Source of the DNA: Lachnospira multipara LB2003
GTDB lineage: Bacteria; Bacillota; Clostridia; Lachnospirales; Lachnospiraceae
Direction of reading: 5' to 3'
Assembly: GCF_000702205.1 (NCBI RefSeq)
Contig: NZ_KL370871.1
Span: 62,001 to 126,000, forward strand
Length of the DNA stretch: 64,000 nt
Below are positions 43,273-51,047 of the stretch, in pieces (the first letter of the stretch is position 1; every line of letters starts with the position of its first letter). The translations under genes were made by a program, and so were the position numbers. The notes beneath the pieces are model-generated. The model saw only the letters and a list, made by a program, of their open reading frames with translations. It was not told where the DNA came from and ran no database searches.

Positions 43273-43911
43273 TTATTTAATCATATCTTCTGAAAGTTTT
43301 CTTAATTCTTCACATTCAGCCTTTATATCATCAGCTGCAAAAATTGCACTAACTAAAGCAACTCCGTCAACTCCTGTGCCCTTTAGCTTAGATATATTGT
43401 CCTTTTTTATACCACCTATTGCTACAACAGGCACAGATACTGCCTTACAGATATCAGATACAACACTTAAGTCAAGCACACTGGCATCTTTTTTAGTTGA
43501 TGTTGAAAATATAGCGCCTACCCCTAAACAATCTGCGCCATTTTTAACAGCTTCAACCGCTTCTTTAACAGAATGAGCTGAAACTCCTATCATCATCTTG
43601 TCTCCCACAAGTTCTCTAACCCTTCCTGCTGCCATATCATCTTGTCCTACATGAATTCCATCTGCTCCACATTTAATCGCAACTTCCACATTGTCATTTA
43701 TAAAAAAAGGAACCTTGTATTTATTACACAATGCTTTAATCTTAATAGCTTCCTTTAAAAACTCCTCGTCTGATAAATTCTTTTCTCTTAACTGAAGGCA
43801 AGTAATTCCTCCTTTAAGAGCTTCCTCTACCTGTTCATAAAGACTTTGTTTACCTGTCCAGGCCCTGTCTGTTACTGCATAGAGCAACATATTTTTCTTA
43901 TCGCACTTCAT
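43273..43911 (-). CDS. thiE: Thiamine-phosphate synthase
   Basis: 212 residues from the ATG at 43911, 8 bases after GAAGG; a GTG nine bases upstream overlaps the ribosome site. It joins HMP diphosphate and thiazole phosphate into thiamine phosphate. Motifs are YAVTDRAW, CLQLREKNLSDEEF, PFFINDNVEVAIKCGADGIHVGQDDM and VVAIGGI. The length is normal. No TPP riboswitch was found upstream, and no other thi gene is in the window, so it may serve salvage. Confidence 0.94.
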   Translation of the reverse strand: MKCDKKNMLLYAVTDRAWTGKQSLYEQVEEALKGGITCLQLREKNLSDEEFLKEAIKIKALCNKYKVPFFINDNVEVAIKCGADGIHVGQDDMAAGRVRELVGDKMMIGVSAHSVKEAVEAVKNGADCLGVGAIFSTSTKKDASVLDLSVVSDICKAVSVPVVAIGGIKKDNISKLKGTGVDGVALVSAIFAADDIKAECEELRKLSEDMIK

Positions 43912-44015
43912 ATCTAGCACCTTCTTCTAAATTTTTGGGAGTCATGTTGTAAACTGCATATTTCCTCCATCTGCTCTATATTATCATAAATCAAAACAAA
44001 TGTAGGAAAGATTAT

Positions 44016-44657
44016 CTAATTTAAATCAATTTTTCTTTTACACATATTTGCAACTTCATTATCATGTGTAACTATTATAATTGTCTTACCTAATTTATTA
44101 AATTTTATTAATTCCTCCATTATCAAGTCTCTATTATTTTTATCAAGCGATCCAGTCGGTTCATCTGCAAGTATTATCGGTGTATCTTTTATCATTAGCC
44201 TAATTAAAGCTACTCGTTGTTGCTCTCCACCACTTAGTTGATAAACCTTCTTTTTTAGAAGATTCACCAATCCAAATTTTTGTAAATAAAACAAAACCTC
44301 ATCATTTTTTTCTTTATTTTTCATTTTCTTATAACTGAATGCCAGTTTTATATTCCATTCTACTGTTTCATCTTCCACCAAACCATAATTTTGAAATAAA
44401 TACCCAATATAATTTCTTCTAATCATCATAGCTTCTCTTGAATCAACATTTTTTATTTGTTTTCCATTTATTAAATATTCACCATCTGATGGATTAATTA
44501 TTAAACCTAATATATTCAGCAAAGTAGTCTTTCCTCTTCCACTTTCACCAACAATTGCAATCATATCTCCACTCATAACAGATAAATTTACTCCTGATAA
44601 TACCTCATTATTATCATATTTTTTTGATATTCCTTTTAATAATAAAATCTCATTCAT
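44016..44657 (-). CDS. ABC transporter ATP-binding protein, lactococcin-972 exporter type
   Basis: 213 residues. Walker A is GESGRGKTTLL, the Q-loop is LFQNYGLVEDETVEWNIKLA, the signature is LSGGEQQRVALIRL and Walker B is IILADEPTGSLD. The Q-loop phrase is characteristic of the group linked to lactococcin-972-type bacteriocin export. It lies 3 bases after the DUF1430-like membrane protein gene, its partner. The pair either exports a bacteriocin-like peptide or protects the cell from one. The base composition is noticeably more AT-rich than in housekeeping genes nearby. Confidence 0.88.
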   Translation of the reverse strand: MNEILLLKGISKKYDNNEVLSGVNLSVMSGDMIAIVGESGRGKTTLLNILGLIINPSDGEYLINGKQIKNVDSREAMMIRRNYIGYLFQNYGLVEDETVEWNIKLAFSYKKMKNKEKNDEVLFYLQKFGLVNLLKKKVYQLSGGEQQRVALIRLMIKDTPIILADEPTGSLDKNNRDLIMEELIKFNKLGKTIIIVTHDNEVANMCKRKIDLN

Positions 44658-44660
44658 TAA

Positions 44661-46652
44661 TCATTCCCCTTTCATTATATCTGATATAGACTTAATTATT
44701 TCCTTGTTAAAAATCATTATTATAAATATTAGATCTGCTACTATTCCTATAATCATTGCAAATATATTTTGTTTTAAAGCAAGCAAAAAAAACGTTATTA
44801 TAAGCAACAACAAATCATAAAATAACTGCGATTGAAGAATTTTAAAATTAGAAAAGCCCATTAAATATTTAATAGCGTATTTTTTACGATTTATCATTAT
44901 CTCTAAATAGCAAGAAAAATACACTATTAATATTAGTGTTGCAATAAATAAGATTACAAATATTATTGCTTGATCTACAATAAACTCATAATATCTTATA
45001 TCATCTGATAAAGGTGTTAATAAAGTTGCAGATGACAGCATTTCATTTAATGAATATTTAACTAACATTTTCTGATATTCTGATCTATCAGGTAATTTAA
45101 ATGATAGTTTTCCTTTAGCTAATTCTTCCAAATACCAAGTGCCTGCTAAATTAGAATCATCTACATATATAATAGAATTAGTTATTTTCTGATTAGATTC
45201 AATTATATATTCATCCAAAATAGGTATATTCTGGTTATCATCAATAAATATAATATTAATATCTCTTATTTCGACTTCATTTTCGTTTTTATAATAAACA
45301 TCATAATTGTAAAGCTCTGAATATTTTTCCTTACAATAATCAATAACTTTATAATCATTCTTATATTTTTTAGGAATCAATATAGTTTTATCCGGTAATT
45401 CATCTATAAATACTCCATTTTCATCTTTTAATTGCATAAAGGTTTTATAATACTTATTATTAACTACTACATAATTATCTTGATATGAATTTAATAAATC
45501 GTTAAAACTAGTATTATATAAATTATAATATGCATCTGTAGAATACGTTGTTATATTGGCATCTATTAACAAGGCTAATTCTTCATTTTCTTCATACATT
45601 CTCTTCATATCATCAGATATTTTTATTATCTCTTCTTTTTTTGAAAAACACTTATCATATTCCTGAGCATTATAACCATTAGATGTAAAATACGTATTCA
45701 ATTGTCTATACTTATTAATATTGTTTAAAGTTTCATTATAATTATCTAATTGAATACTTAATGATGTGATTGATAACGTAATTGCAACTAACAAAATTAT
45801 CTTTGTAAAATTCATTACTAAAGACCAAGCAGGTCTAAAAGTTTTATTTTTTATCATATCACTTATATCTATAAATCTTATACTAATTTGAGTTAACATT
45901 AATTGTATAACAGTTATTAAAACAACAATAGCAATAAAAAATAATAACAAAACCAGATAATTAAAACTAAATCTTTTTATAACACATATATAAGTTACAT
46001 TTAATAACAAAATAACAATAACTGATAATATTTCTAACTTCAGAAATTCATATAAAGAATCTTTTACCATCCTAAAAGCACTAAATCCATTTAACTTTTT
46101 TATTGCATTTATTTTTATACGAGTACATGTATATATAAAAAGAATAACTTGAGTTATTACCAATAAAATTGTAAAATTTACGCCATTGTTCTTTAAAATT
46201 TGAATATAATCTATTGGATTTTCTCCATATGCTTTTATCTCCAATTCTAATTCCTCAGAAATTTTATTCATATCGTTATGATTTAATTCTGTATAAAATA
46301 CACCAATAGAATCAACAAAATCATCTTTTGATAACTCTGCATAAGTTATTTTTTTATCTTTATTAATTGGAACTTTTTTTGAAATTTTAAGATTATTAGA
46401 ATATAGCACTCTATATTCTTGAATTGAATTATTAGATACTGGCTCTTTAACAATTTCTATTTCTGCATTATATTCAACCAAACAGTTATAAATACGCTCT
46501 AAATTATTGCCAGTAACATCATCTATATAATATGCATTTAAATTACTATTTGTTATATTATTTAATATATAAACATCGTAAAAAGATTTGCTAAATATAA
46601 AAGAATATACAAATAGCTGGCCAATAATAAATAAAAGCATGAATTTTTTCAT
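44661..46652 (-). CDS. DUF1430-like bacteriocin-associated integral membrane protein
   Basis: 663 residues. One N-terminal membrane segment, a first extracellular domain of about 140 residues, three or four membrane segments (near 165-260), a large second extracellular region (about 300-560), then three C-terminal segments. This is the FtsX-like layout of the bacteriocin-associated membrane proteins (DUF1430, about 650 residues) that pair with lactococcin-972-type ATPases. Motifs include GENPIDYIQILKNNGVNFT and IMINRKKYAIKYLMGFSNF. It is transcribed from a promoter next to a direct-repeat site of the upstream two-component system. AAGGGGGA is the ribosome site. Confidence 0.8.
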   Translation of the reverse strand: MKKFMLLFIIGQLFVYSFIFSKSFYDVYILNNITNSNLNAYYIDDVTGNNLERIYNCLVEYNAEIEIVKEPVSNNSIQEYRVLYSNNLKISKKVPINKDKKITYAELSKDDFVDSIGVFYTELNHNDMNKISEELELEIKAYGENPIDYIQILKNNGVNFTILLVITQVILFIYTCTRIKINAIKKLNGFSAFRMVKDSLYEFLKLEILSVIVILLLNVTYICVIKRFSFNYLVLLLFFIAIVVLITVIQLMLTQISIRFIDISDMIKNKTFRPAWSLVMNFTKIILLVAITLSITSLSIQLDNYNETLNNINKYRQLNTYFTSNGYNAQEYDKCFSKKEEIIKISDDMKRMYEENEELALLIDANITTYSTDAYYNLYNTSFNDLLNSYQDNYVVVNNKYYKTFMQLKDENGVFIDELPDKTILIPKKYKNDYKVIDYCKEKYSELYNYDVYYKNENEVEIRDINIIFIDDNQNIPILDEYIIESNQKITNSIIYVDDSNLAGTWYLEELAKGKLSFKLPDRSEYQKMLVKYSLNEMLSSATLLTPLSDDIRYYEFIVDQAIIFVILFIATLILIVYFSCYLEIMINRKKYAIKYLMGFSNFKILQSQLFYDLLLLIITFFLLALKQNIFAMIIGIVADLIFIIMIFNKEIIKSISDIMKGE

Positions 46653-46706
46653 AAATAACTATCCCCCTTTTAAAATGCTCTTACCCTTTCTTAATAATAG
46701 CAACAG

Positions 46707-46747
46707 CTTATAACAAGGGGATAATTTTTTCCTAACTTTAAACTAAC
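46707..46747 (-). promoter_or_regulatory. Response-regulator-type direct repeat and promoter of the ABC exporter
   Basis: On the minus strand AAAGTTAG occurs twice (CTAAC cores at 46743-46747 and 46732-46736) with an 11-base period, right after the kinase stop codon. A -10 (TATAAG, 46707-46712) follows at a distance that puts the second repeat over the -35. This is the usual layout for activation by an OmpR-family regulator. Confidence 0.55.
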
Positions 46748-46750
46748 TTT

Positions 46751-48079
46751 TTATCTCAAAGGCAATAATATACACACTTTCATACCTTTTTTTGCATTCT
46801 CAAATTCAACTTTACCATTATGTAATTCAATAATTTTTTTAACAACTATAGTCCCCCAACCATGTAAACTTGAGTTATTGCCTTCCCTATTGTTTAATAC
46901 AATTAATTCTTTATTATCTACTCCTATTCCATCATCAACAAATATAATACTTATTTCCTCTTCTTGCTTCTCTATAACAATATTAATAAAACATTTATAT
47001 TCGTTATGTACAAGACTATTCAATAAAATATTCGTAAAAGCTCTTTTTAACAAATGCTCATCTGCTTCCATATATAATTCATCTGATTTATCATTAGATT
47101 CTAGTTGAATAGTATAATCATTATCATCATACATATTCATAATATCTGCCACGCACTCTCTTATAATTTGATCTAGTTTTGTCCTTTCCTTTTTTATAAT
47201 TATATTGTTAATATCAAGATTATTTAATAGTGATAAATCATCTATCAAGTATTTAATTTTAAATGATTGATTCTGTATAGTTTTAATTTTCATATTTACG
47301 ATTTTATTAGAATCTAATTCTTTTAATTCTTCACATTTTCCTATTATAACTGCTAAAGGAGTTCTAACATCATGAGTTATACCTGACATCCAATCTTTTT
47401 TTATCTTTTCGTTTTCCTGAATTTTTTTCTTCTGCATGTCTATTTTTTTTGATACAATATTTAACGCTTTCGATATATCTTTTAAATCTCCACTTTCTTC
47501 TAAAATAACTTGTTCACCATTTGATAAACTCATTATACCATCTGTTATTTTCTTGATTTTTGTAATAATTTTTTTAGCAAACAATAATGATAATAAAACA
47601 GTTATAATTATATTATTAATAATGGCAATTATAATACATGTAAACATAGTATTTTTACTGATTTTCAAATTTTTCTTCCAATAAAATTTCCCATCATTTC
47701 CTAAAATTGCAAGTCCATTTGGTATTTGTATAATATCAACTGAATAACCTGATAAATACCATTTAGATGCACTTGCTATATCTGATACTGTATACGTCTT
47801 ATTTAATTCATCTGGTAAATCATTCGAATATAGTATTTCACCATTTTCATTTAAAACCATATACCACTTAAAGTTTTTGTCACAATATTCATCAACATAT
47901 TCATTTACTGTGCAAACATTATCTTTTATTTCTATTCCATTTATAAATTTATCAACTGTTATATTTTGTGTTTGAGTTAAAAAATCTAGCACAAATTTCA
48001 AACTTATCATATTTATTAACATCAAAACACTTACAACAATAACAATTGCTTTTATATATTTTTTTATTATCTCCCTCAT
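46751..48079 (-). CDS. Sensor histidine kinase
   Basis: 442 residues. Membrane segments near residues 10-30 and 145-168 enclose an extracellular sensor of about 110 residues (WYMVLNENGEILYSNDLPDELN). The cytoplasmic part has a HAMP-like linker, the phospho-acceptor motif SGITHDVRTPLAVIIGKCEEL, the N-box NILLNSLVHNEY, DDGIGVD and HGWGTIVVKKIIELHNG. It is 9 bases after its response regulator and immediately upstream of the exporter promoter, so the system probably controls the exporter in response to a peptide or cell-envelope signal. Confidence 0.92.
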   Translation of the reverse strand: MREIIKKYIKAIVIVVSVLMLINMISLKFVLDFLTQTQNITVDKFINGIEIKDNVCTVNEYVDEYCDKNFKWYMVLNENGEILYSNDLPDELNKTYTVSDIASASKWYLSGYSVDIIQIPNGLAILGNDGKFYWKKNLKISKNTMFTCIIIAIINNIIITVLLSLLFAKKIITKIKKITDGIMSLSNGEQVILEESGDLKDISKALNIVSKKIDMQKKKIQENEKIKKDWMSGITHDVRTPLAVIIGKCEELKELDSNKIVNMKIKTIQNQSFKIKYLIDDLSLLNNLDINNIIIKKERTKLDQIIRECVADIMNMYDDNDYTIQLESNDKSDELYMEADEHLLKRAFTNILLNSLVHNEYKCFINIVIEKQEEEISIIFVDDGIGVDNKELIVLNNREGNNSSLHGWGTIVVKKIIELHNGKVEFENAKKGMKVCILLPLR

Positions 48080-48088
48080 TTTTCCTCA

Positions 48089-48787
48089 CTAATTAACTAT
48101 AAGTTTATACCCTATTCCTTTAATTGTTTTTAAATATTTAGGCTCTGACGGGTTTTCTTCTATCTTATTTCTAATTCTGCGTATATGCATTATCAAGCTT
48201 TGTTCATTTCCACTTATATCCTCTCCCCATATAGCATCAGCTATTGCATCTTTTGTTAACACTCTATTTTTATTCTCATATAGTTTACTCAAAATTTCTC
48301 TTTCCATGGCTGTCAGGTTTACACTTTTATCATTATTTATTACAACATTTTGTGAAAAATCGATTATTACATCACCCAAAATACATTTTTGTGTTTCCTG
48401 TAACTTTATTTTATAGCTTCTTCTTAATATTGCATTTATTCTAAACACTAATTCTTTCATAATAAATGGCTTAGTTATATAATCATCTGCACCAAGTCCT
48501 AAACCAATTAATTTATCAACATCTTCATCCTTTGCAGTTAAAAAGATAACTGGTATATCTGAAGAACTTCTGACATATTTTAATAATTCATATCCATCTC
48601 CATCAGGTAACATAATATCTAAAACAAGTATATGTGGTTTTTCTTTTAAAAATGTTTTTTTGGCTTCTTCTATTGTAGAAGTTTTAAAAATACGATAAAA
48701 CCCTTCTTGTTTTAAACCATTCTCTATATGATTTAATATTTCATTCTCATCATCTAATAATAATATTTTATACTCCCTTATATTCAT
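48089..48787 (-). CDS. OmpR-family response regulator
   Basis: 232 residues from the ATG at 48787, which follows AAGGAGG. The receiver has LLDDENE, the phospho-acceptor Asp in ILVLDIMLPDGDG, VIFLTAK and YITKPF. The winged helix has VNLTAMEREILSKLYENKNRV, IWGEDISGNEQSLIMHIRRIRNKI and IKGIGYKL. It is intact, unlike the regulator at the left edge of the window. It is paired with the kinase downstream and probably binds the GTTAG direct repeats before the ABC exporter. Confidence 0.93.
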   Translation of the reverse strand: MNIREYKILLLDDENEILNHIENGLKQEGFYRIFKTSTIEEAKKTFLKEKPHILVLDIMLPDGDGYELLKYVRSSSDIPVIFLTAKDEDVDKLIGLGLGADDYITKPFIMKELVFRINAILRRSYKIKLQETQKCILGDVIIDFSQNVVINNDKSVNLTAMEREILSKLYENKNRVLTKDAIADAIWGEDISGNEQSLIMHIRRIRNKIEENPSEPKYLKTIKGIGYKLIVN

Positions 48788-48889
48788 GTAACCCTCCTTT
48801 TGTCTATATTTTATAATTAAATTCACTTCTTTTAAAGTCTTAAAATCAAAAAATAAAAGCCCTAAAGACTAGAATTTGCGCGTTTCTAC

Positions 48890-49021
48890 GAGCGGTGCAA
48901 GGATGTACCGAATTGGCTGTCGGGAGCTTGCTCACGGACAGACATATTCGTGTGCAGACTTATAGTGCGACAGCGCGACATGAGCATGAAGCGTAGCAGA
49001 ATGCGAATAAAGTCACCGCTC
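48890..49021. ncRNA. Candidate structured RNA/DNA in module X (copy A)
   Basis: GAGCGGTG (48890-48897) pairs with CACCGCTC (49014-49021), enclosing 116 bases. Inside are an arm at 48917-48941 (CTGTC/GACAG with GAGC/GCTC), an arm closed by TATTCG (48945-48950) and CGAATA (49004-49009), and an alternative hairpin GGTGCA/TGTACC. Between the two copies the differences in the stems are G-U compatible (TGTACC versus TGCACC; GAGC versus GGGC), which suggests that the structure is kept. Either strand could be the functional one. Transcription is not shown. Confidence 0.5.
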
Positions 49022-49360
49022 AACAAATCTCAATTTACTAATTTAACTGTCTTCAATTATACAGAATTCTGTTGAATGTCAATTAAAATTGACCCACAGA
49101 GGGTGCAAAATAAAAGACTACTTAGGTTCATTTTCTGAGCCTATAGGTTGCTGGCCAGATTGCCCAAATCAAGGAAAAAGTCTGGAAAAAGATTAGATTT
49201 CCGGTCTTGGAAAAGTTCAATATTTTTACAGCTAATCCAAACCACAAAAAAAAGCCCCAAAAAGGCAACAAATTCTTGCCTTTTCGGTGTTTTATAAAAC
49301 TAGAATTGCCTATATGCGTAAAATAAAATTGAAAAAGATGAAAAACACAGAAGAAATCTT

Positions 49361-49437
49361 GAGATTTGTTGCCCTACAGGGGAATTATTCCTTAATATGG
49401 GCAACTACGAATCTTCATATGGGCAACCATAAATCTC
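49361..49437. repeat. Long-stem structure with repeated GGGCAAC in module Y
   Basis: GAGATTTGTTGCCC (49361-49374) pairs with GGGCAACCATAAATCTC (49421-49437) apart from a three-base bulge. A second GGGCAAC at 49399-49405 competes for the same arm. Inside lie CCCTACAGGGG and GGAATTATTCC hairpins. GAGATTTGTTG is also complementary to CAACAAATCTC at the end of module X (49021-49031). A terminator-like hairpin on the minus strand (49260-49284, then GGGGC and eight T) lies elsewhere in Y. Confidence 0.5.
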
Positions 49438-49573
49438 TATAATCCACGAATCTCTATAATCTCTTTTACATGATCATTTATCTTTTCCTCTCTTATTTTC
49501 AATTTGTTTTCTTGCTCTCTGTTTTGAGCTTGAAGTCATTATCGACAAATCTGAATTTATCTAATCTTTAGGG

Positions 49574-49612
49574 CTAATAATTATATTCAAATCTAGGGAA
49601 TAACACTCCATT
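49574..49612 (-). pseudogene. 3' remnant of a hemerythrin gene
   Basis: The minus strand reads NGVLFPRFEYNY and stop. The first nine residues equal the end of the hemerythrin encoded at 51021-51560 (NGVLFPRFE). It begins one base after the GNAT stop codon and runs directly into the (split) copy of the same terminator. This is a duplicated gene tail, not a gene of its own. Confidence 0.65.
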
Positions 49613-49613
49613 G

Positions 49614-49976
49614 TTACTTTCTATGTTTAGGAATAGCGCATGCTTCATTTCCAGTCATTTCCAAAGCCTTTCTAGCTTCAGCCTCTGGATCAATTAAGCA
49701 GTCACTATATTCCTTATTTTTATTAAACCACTTTACTGCATAAGAACAAGTGAGTTCTGCCTTAGCATTTCTTTTCTTTAATTCCTTTGCGAGTAATTCC
49801 ATTAATATTCCTGCAACTCCCTGTCCTCTTAAAGAAGGATCAACAACTGTATGTGTTACTTCAACCTTTCCTTCTTCAAACTCAGGAAAATCAACATATG
49901 CAATTATATTATCATTCTCGTCTTTTAAATATATTTTTTCCTTTGAAATTATAAAATCATTAACATTAACTGCCAT
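49614..49976 (-). CDS. GNAT-family N-acetyltransferase (YjdJ-like)
   Basis: 120 residues, a short GNAT of the Gcn5-related acetyltransferase group. The acetyl-CoA site is VVDPSLRGQGVAGILMELLAKELKKR, followed by ELTCSYAVKWFNKNKEY. It acetylates an unknown amine. AGGAGG stands before the start. It is 16 bases after the SdpI-like gene, so they form an operon. Its stop codon is followed directly by a duplicated hemerythrin tail. Confidence 0.87.
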   Translation of the reverse strand: MAVNVNDFIISKEKIYLKDENDNIIAYVDFPEFEEGKVEVTHTVVDPSLRGQGVAGILMELLAKELKKRNAKAELTCSYAVKWFNKNKEYSDCLIDPEAEARKALEMTGNEACAIPKHRK

Positions 49977-49992
49977 AAAAGCCTCCTTTATA

Positions 49993-50706
49993 TTATTTTA
50001 CATTTATTGTTCTTTCTTCATCATATACTTTTTTAGAATATATCATAGTTGCTATAACAGCCACTAATATATAAGCAAGCATTAGAAAAACTCCAACAAT
50101 TGATTGCCTTATAAACACGGCTGTAACAATAGTTAAAAGTCCGCTAATCATTAGTGCATAGGCGCCAAATCTATTAGATTTTCTCCAAGTTCTGTCATTA
50201 TACATACTAAAAGAGGTTCTTATTCCTACTATCTTATTCATCTTAGTCCTAGTCATAAAGTTTGCTAAAACAATTATTAACACTCCCGTTCCAATTATTT
50301 CAATTTTAATACTATCTACTGACATTGTTACAGCATCCGTATTTATTAAGTTAATAGCTTTATAAAGGCCAAAAGCTTCCATAAATATAAAAAAGATAGT
50401 TTCACATAAGCCAACAATATCTAACACTTTAGCATTAGCAAGTAATGACTTAATTTCCTTATCTTCTGTGCTTCTAGTTGCTTTCCTCTCAAAATACATT
50501 GAAAATGCTATCCAAAAAATCCCCATTACAATAATTATAATTGGGAAAATGAAATTCTCATATTTACTTCCCCATCTATCCACAACTCCATTTAAATCAT
50601 AATGCATAGGCATCTTTTCAGGTAAAAAGCTCATTAACACAGCCATTACAACTAAATTAACAACTGCTAATACACACATAATTTTTCTAATTACATTATT
50701 CTTCAT
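49993..50706 (-). CDS. SdpI-like membrane protein with DUF1648 domain
   Basis: 237 residues with six membrane segments. DUF1648 is seen as MPMHYDLNGVVDRWGSKYENF, and the SdpI motif as VGIRTSFSMYNDRTWRKSNRFGAYAL. The founding SdpI protects Bacillus from the SdpC killing peptide and captures its repressor. Most homologues are uncharacterised, so immunity is only a hypothesis here. It heads a two-gene unit with the GNAT. The location next to a bacteriocin-type exporter is suggestive. Confidence 0.85.
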   Translation of the reverse strand: MKNNVIRKIMCVLAVVNLVVMAVLMSFLPEKMPMHYDLNGVVDRWGSKYENFIFPIIIIVMGIFWIAFSMYFERKATRSTEDKEIKSLLANAKVLDIVGLCETIFFIFMEAFGLYKAINLINTDAVTMSVDSIKIEIIGTGVLIIVLANFMTRTKMNKIVGIRTSFSMYNDRTWRKSNRFGAYALMISGLLTIVTAVFIRQSIVGVFLMLAYILVAVIATMIYSKKVYDEERTINVK

Positions 50707-50842
50707 AATCTTTCTCTCCTTTAAATTGACTAATCCACATAACTAACTCTTGAAAAACTGTTGCGTTAATTTCATAATAAACAAAATATTTCTCCTTTGT
50801 CAAAGCAATTCAAAAATTATTTTAAATTGCAAACATAAAAAA

Positions 50843-50877
50843 GCCCTAAAGACTAGAATTTATCTAATCTTTAGGGC
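50843..50877 (-). terminator. Intact terminator of the hemerythrin gene
   Basis: GCCCTAAAGA (50843-50852) pairs with TCTTTAGGGC (50868-50877), and TTTTTT follows on the minus strand. It is the uninterrupted version of the hairpin that copy A of the large repeat splits. Confidence 0.8.
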
Positions 50878-50888
50878 TAATAGTTTTA

Positions 50889-51047
50889 GTAAAGCGGGCA
50901 TTCGGAATCCGCTTCGCTACTTCCTCATGAACGCAGTGGCACTTTGTGCCACCTGTCAGAAGGGGCTTTAACCCCTTCTGACACTAGTAAGCTTTATACC
51001 CCCGCTTAAAGCTTACGCTTTTAAAGCAGGGGATTGCTTACACTGCG
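50889..51047. repeat. 159-bp four-hairpin module inserted in the hemerythrin 3' end
   Basis: Compared with the duplicated tail at 49574-49612, extra sequence begins after GGGCTAATAGTTTTA and ends before TTCAAATCTAGGG. It is much more GC-rich than its surroundings and folds into four successive hairpins: AAGCGG/CCGCTT, GTGGCAC-TTT-GTGCCAC, GTCAGAAGGGG/CCCCTTCTGAC, and GTAAGC/GCTTAC enclosing CCCC/GGGG. It encodes nothing except the last codons of the hemerythrin. It resembles REP-like or other small palindromic repeats. No second copy is visible in the window. Confidence 0.65.

Larger units (their letters stand above)
48878..49552. mobile_element. Non-coding structured repeat, copy A (module X, spacer, module Y)
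   Basis: A 675-bp stretch with no protein-coding frame of note, flanked on both sides by GAATTT (48872-48877 and 49553-49558). It consists of module X (48878-49062), a spacer unique to this copy (about 49063-49125, with the palindrome GTCAATTAAAATTGAC at 49078-49093) and module Y (49126-49552). X and Y recur at 55759-56361 in the opposite order with only scattered substitutions. It interrupts a terminator that is intact elsewhere in the window. The flanking hexamer could be a target duplication. No transposase is encoded, so it would have to be moved in trans. Confidence 0.7.
48859..49574 (-). terminator. Terminator hairpin split by a 675-bp insertion
   Basis: The arms GCCCTAAAGA (48859-48868) and TCTTTAGGGC (49565-49574) match the intact terminator at 50843-50877, but here 675 bases lie between them. 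The flanking sequence matches the intact copy on both sides (ACTAGAATTT before, ATCTAATC after). The hairpin is probably no longer functional as a terminator. Confidence 0.75.

Noticed and set aside
43912-44015. TPP riboswitch before thiE
   Set aside because: The upstream stretch is short and lacks the conserved CUGAGA and related THI-box segments. A five-codon frame (MQFTT) with a good ribosome site is there, but it is too short to interpret.
46653-46750. Bacteriocin structural gene between the kinase and the exporter genes
   Set aside because: The gap is under 100 bases and holds promoter and operator sequence only. The sequence upstream of the regulator (48788-48858) also holds no frame with a signal peptide.
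48878-49552. Insertion sequence with transposase
   Set aside because: No open frame of transposase size exists on either strand of either copy; the ends show no long terminal inverted repeats. It is reported as a non-coding, probably non-autonomous repeat.
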